Program-made: the position numbers and the translations under genes
The notes under the pieces: generated by a model
Databases searched by the model: none
What the model saw: only the letters and a program-made list of their open reading frames with translations
Told to the model about the DNA's origin: nothing
Part shown: piece after piece, positions 62,801 through 64,000 of the stretch
Layout: the number at the start of each line of letters is the position of its first letter
Numbering within the stretch: the stretch's first letter is position 1
Source: Fretibacter sp964410285
Lineage (GTDB): Bacteria; Pseudomonadota; Alphaproteobacteria; Caulobacterales; Maricaulaceae
Assembly (NCBI GenBank): GCA_964410285.1
Contig: CAYPFR010000001.1
Coordinates: 62,001 to 126,000 of the forward strand
Length of the DNA: 64,000 nt
Direction of reading: 5' to 3'

Positions 62801-63557
62801 CTGCGGCCGGATCAGGCTCGTGAGGCTGGTAATGACCCGCATATAGCGGCTCTGCGGGACGGACATTTGTCCATTCGGTAAAGCCCTTGCCCCACCATTC
62901 GTCATTTTCTTTGATGGGATGAAATTGCGGAAGATAAAAAGCATAGAGCGAAGCCGGAAGATCGGACAGATTTGCGGGCGTAAAGGCTTTATATTCTGGC
63001 CCTGCGCCGACGTGTAGAGCTCCGCCTGCGGCGGGCGCTAAAGCCGTGTTAAGTGCAGGGCCGGTGTTTGGCGGCTGTGAGTCGGTGAGCGTGGCCCTTG
63101 GGCGGGGCGTTTTGAGCCGGCGAATACTCTCTTTTGTTTTGCGAAGGGGCGCGCTCATTTTCCAGCTTGTGCTGGAGTAAAGCGCATTAATTGTTTCGCG
63201 CAAATGGGAATTTTGGCCTTCAAGCGCCGCAATCCTATGCTCTAGCGCATCCGCCTTGGCGGGTTCGGGAGATGAAGAGTCGCCGCCGCGGTCGCCAAGC
63301 CGATCTTCCAGCAAAGCCAGGACGAGACCGATTTCTTCTTCGGACAAGGGGCTATGTGAGCCCTTTTGAATCAGGCTTTCCATTAATTTGGCGCGTGCGG
63401 ATTGGCTTAACATTGTGTCGTATTTTGCTCCCCTTCGAGCCTTGAGCGACCCAGCGGCTCTATGCCTTAGAACGCCCGCGCTGTCAAAGAGGCGATCGCA
63501 GAATTTCGCCAGTCTTTTAATAGCGGTAATCCGGCCAAATTGGTGCAAATCAGCCAT
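59847..63557 (-). CDS. three-domain glycan enzyme: WbsX-like domain fused to GT4 and GT2 glycosyltransferases
   Basis: A 1,236-residue protein (from ATG 63,557; a GTG at 63,626 and an ATG at 63,413 are alternatives). Roughly: an N-terminal region with coiled-coil-like ALEHRIAALEGQNSHLRETI to about 200; WbsX/GH99-like domain about 205-550 (FYLPQFHPIKENDEWWGKGF, WANENWSRRWDG, INAWNEWAEGAH); GT4-type GT-B domain about 560-925 (SREDPYPSTVLEALDVGLPV); GT2 domain about 935-1,200 (SAIIPNFNYAHFLPERF, LDDCSADDS, WIAEADD). Four-base overlap with wzm. It probably assembles part of the exported O-polysaccharide; linkage and sugars unknown. An unusual fusion. Confidence 0.88.
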   Translation of the reverse strand: MADLHQFGRITAIKRLAKFCDRLFDSAGVLRHRAAGSLKARRGAKYDTMLSQSARAKLMESLIQKGSHSPLSEEEIGLVLALLEDRLGDRGGDSSSPEPAKADALEHRIAALEGQNSHLRETINALYSSTSWKMSAPLRKTKESIRRLKTPRPRATLTDSQPPNTGPALNTALAPAAGGALHVGAGPEYKAFTPANLSDLPASLYAFYLPQFHPIKENDEWWGKGFTEWTNVRPAEPLYAGHYQPHEPDPAADLGYYDLRDTTQVMSRQIALARNYGVEGFCFYFYWFAGHRLLETPLLNLLADPDLDVPFCLCWANENWSRRWDGNDNDVLMAQDHSPEDDLAFIAYVSKYLKDPRYRTIDGKPVLLVYRPIELPDAKATAKRWRDWCRKNGIGEIYLAYTQSFENNDPRDYGFDGAVEFPPNNSAPPDLTDDITPLSEDFSGKIYDWDIFPQRSDKLSSPDYPLFRSVCPAWDNTARRKQGGTVFKNSRPDRYRHWLSNVLADTKARIKNPQERLVFINAWNEWAEGAHLEPDARYGHAYLHATRDALIENGAIGASANSISKQILLISHDGLHHGAQILVLNLARTLKQDFGYRIHIAVLGEGPLVEEYAKTATVHSLAGLDPSGPEAKALASKLFQSGVRCVIANTTVSGMLSRVLKEAGFHVTSLVHELPSVISKFGLEDHTKAIAQSSDVVVFPAEKVQNAFKHISGPINGRDVLCPQGAYKVNRYRSLPEIKGAKALLRRELGLSPHARIAIGVGYKDHRKGFDLFLSVAEQVAAQIEKGGPDIVCVWAGHDEPSPDPSYARRAAPLIAAGRLVLPGRVEDTDLLYAGADAYLLTSREDPYPSTVLEALDVGLPVIGFQDATGSGALITAHSGRLIAPFDAKAMGQELTRTLITSGEAARNSVMTEFRARPDVSFRGYVHDLLALSGMTPSRVSAIIPNFNYAHFLPERFRSVAQQSYPLREIIILDDCSADDSPAVIKSLAARSHIPTRVILGESNSGSVFAQWLKGAEAAQGEFIWIAEADDLCHHDFLKVAMAGFTGPDIVMSYTQSKQMAEDGHILDENYLTYVSGIDARKWQNDYTASGAAEIAQGFSVKNSVPNVSGVVFRREALVRALRAHMDHIRSFRVAGDWAAYVHILEQGGIAYNARALNYHRRHSQSVTISKFTEAEYDEIQRMQTFVQSRTEVPAHLKVAAQDYLAELRAQFGLTPKNSTAADTPQTNGGTKEPAS

Positions 63558-63590
63558 TGCTAGGCTAATTCTATCGTTTATATATTTTTC

Positions 63591-64000
63591 ATGAACAATC
63601 ACGTGCTCCTTATTTTGTCGATGCACCGCAGCGGCACCTCTGCGCTGACCCGCGTTTTTAGTTTGTTGGGCGCGGAATTACCAAAGTCCATGTACGGTAA
63701 AACAGATGGAAACCAGCGCGGGCATTGGGAGAGCGATGTTTTGGTTAGCTCCCATGACGCTCTGCTTAAGAAAATGAAGTCAGATTGGTCGGATTGGCGC
63801 CCTCTGCTCACAGATAAATTTACAGCCAAAAAGCAAGCAAGTTTAAAAGCGGGGTTTGCACAGGAATTTGCGGAAGAATTTGATCTGTCAAAGCCCGTGA
63901 TTGTCATGAAGGACCCGAGGGTCTGCAAGTTTGCACAGCTCTATATTGAGGCCCTTTCTGAGGCCCAACACACGGTCCACCCTGTCATAATCGTGCGCAA
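63591..64000 (+). CDS. sulfotransferase-like protein, 3' end cut by window edge
   Basis: At least 136 residues starting at an ATG 33 bases from the divergent three-domain gene. The N-terminal ILSMHRSGTSALTRVFSLLG resembles the 5'-phosphosulfate loop of PAPS-dependent sulfotransferases (KxGTT-like variants), and VIVMKDPRVCKF the 3'-phosphate motif. It runs off the right edge. In a polysaccharide locus it could sulfate the glycan; this is inference, since some family members have other roles. Confidence 0.72.
   Translation, partial: MNNHVLLILSMHRSGTSALTRVFSLLGAELPKSMYGKTDGNQRGHWESDVLVSSHDALLKKMKSDWSDWRPLLTDKFTAKKQASLKAGFAQEFAEEFDLSKPVIVMKDPRVCKFAQLYIEALSEAQHTVHPVIIVR

Noticed and set aside
1..64000. 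Insertion sequences, prophage, toxin-antitoxin or defence systems
   Set aside because: I found no transposase, integrase, phage structural or defence gene and no long terminal repeats in the window.

Overview
This window reads as chromosomal DNA of an alphaproteobacterium, most like the stalked/budding marine relatives of Caulobacter (Caulobacterales/Maricaulales/Hyphomonadaceae type). The evidence is a RegB redox kinase, the secB-Tim44-mltA-smr neighbourhood, alphaproteobacterial-type lipoproteins (DUF3576 and CC0125/CC1285 types), CtrA-type TTAA-N7-TTAA sites, and above all the hemE / ppsR (DUF299) junction that flanks the replication origin in Caulobacter. Base composition is moderate, slightly over half GC by eye. 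No genus can be named from the sequence alone.

Layout. 1-1,786: a truncated regB kinase gene divergent from a senC/SCO1 gene. 1,961-4,943: a family 2 glycosyltransferase behind a structured leader, a JmjC/cupin-like putative oxygenase and a YgjP-type metallopeptidase. 5,021-9,606: secB, Tim44-like, mltA, smr and an alpha/beta-hydrolase lipoprotein. 9,607-10,530: a gene-poor gap with a triple 15-bp repeat. 10,531-24,757: hslU (no hslV beside it), a membrane protein, an M3 peptidase, dapF-mtaB, ftsY, a YciB/IspZ protein, ubiB, an outer-membrane lipoprotein/barrel, coaBC and a secreted protein. 24,767-29,907: dut, pxpABC (5-oxoprolinase), a BaiN-like flavoprotein and a DUF481 barrel. 29,978-35,754: tRNA-Ser and a long leftward run lepA, dnaQ, coaE, aroE, maf, ppsR.

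35,755-36,171 is the probable chromosomal origin: AT-rich, with several DnaA-box-like sequences and a near-consensus CtrA site. Transcription diverges there, leftward through ppsR-lepA and rightward through hemE-hemJ-rho. Beyond it lie a DUF3576 lipoprotein, a CtrA-box-preceded porin with a repetitive Pro/Gln/Tyr/Ala-rich N-terminus, a lipoprotein, a conserved hypothetical, a Na+/H+ antiporter, a class A penicillin-binding protein, a K+-independent-type H+-pyrophosphatase, small envelope proteins and a methyltransferase.

52,583-64,000 is a surface-polysaccharide locus: two WbsX-like proteins (one fused to two glycosyltransferase domains in a protein of over 1,200 residues), a Wzm/Wzt O-polysaccharide ABC exporter, the full dTDP-L-rhamnose set rfbCBDA, and at the right edge the start of a sulfotransferase-like gene. 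It probably builds and exports a rhamnose-containing O-polysaccharide that may be further modified.

Most of the window is recognisable housekeeping content. The least explained items are the three-domain glycan enzyme, the porin with its repeat-built N-terminus, the lipobox-bearing barrel between ubiB and coaBC, and the GT2/JmjC-like pair behind a structured leader.
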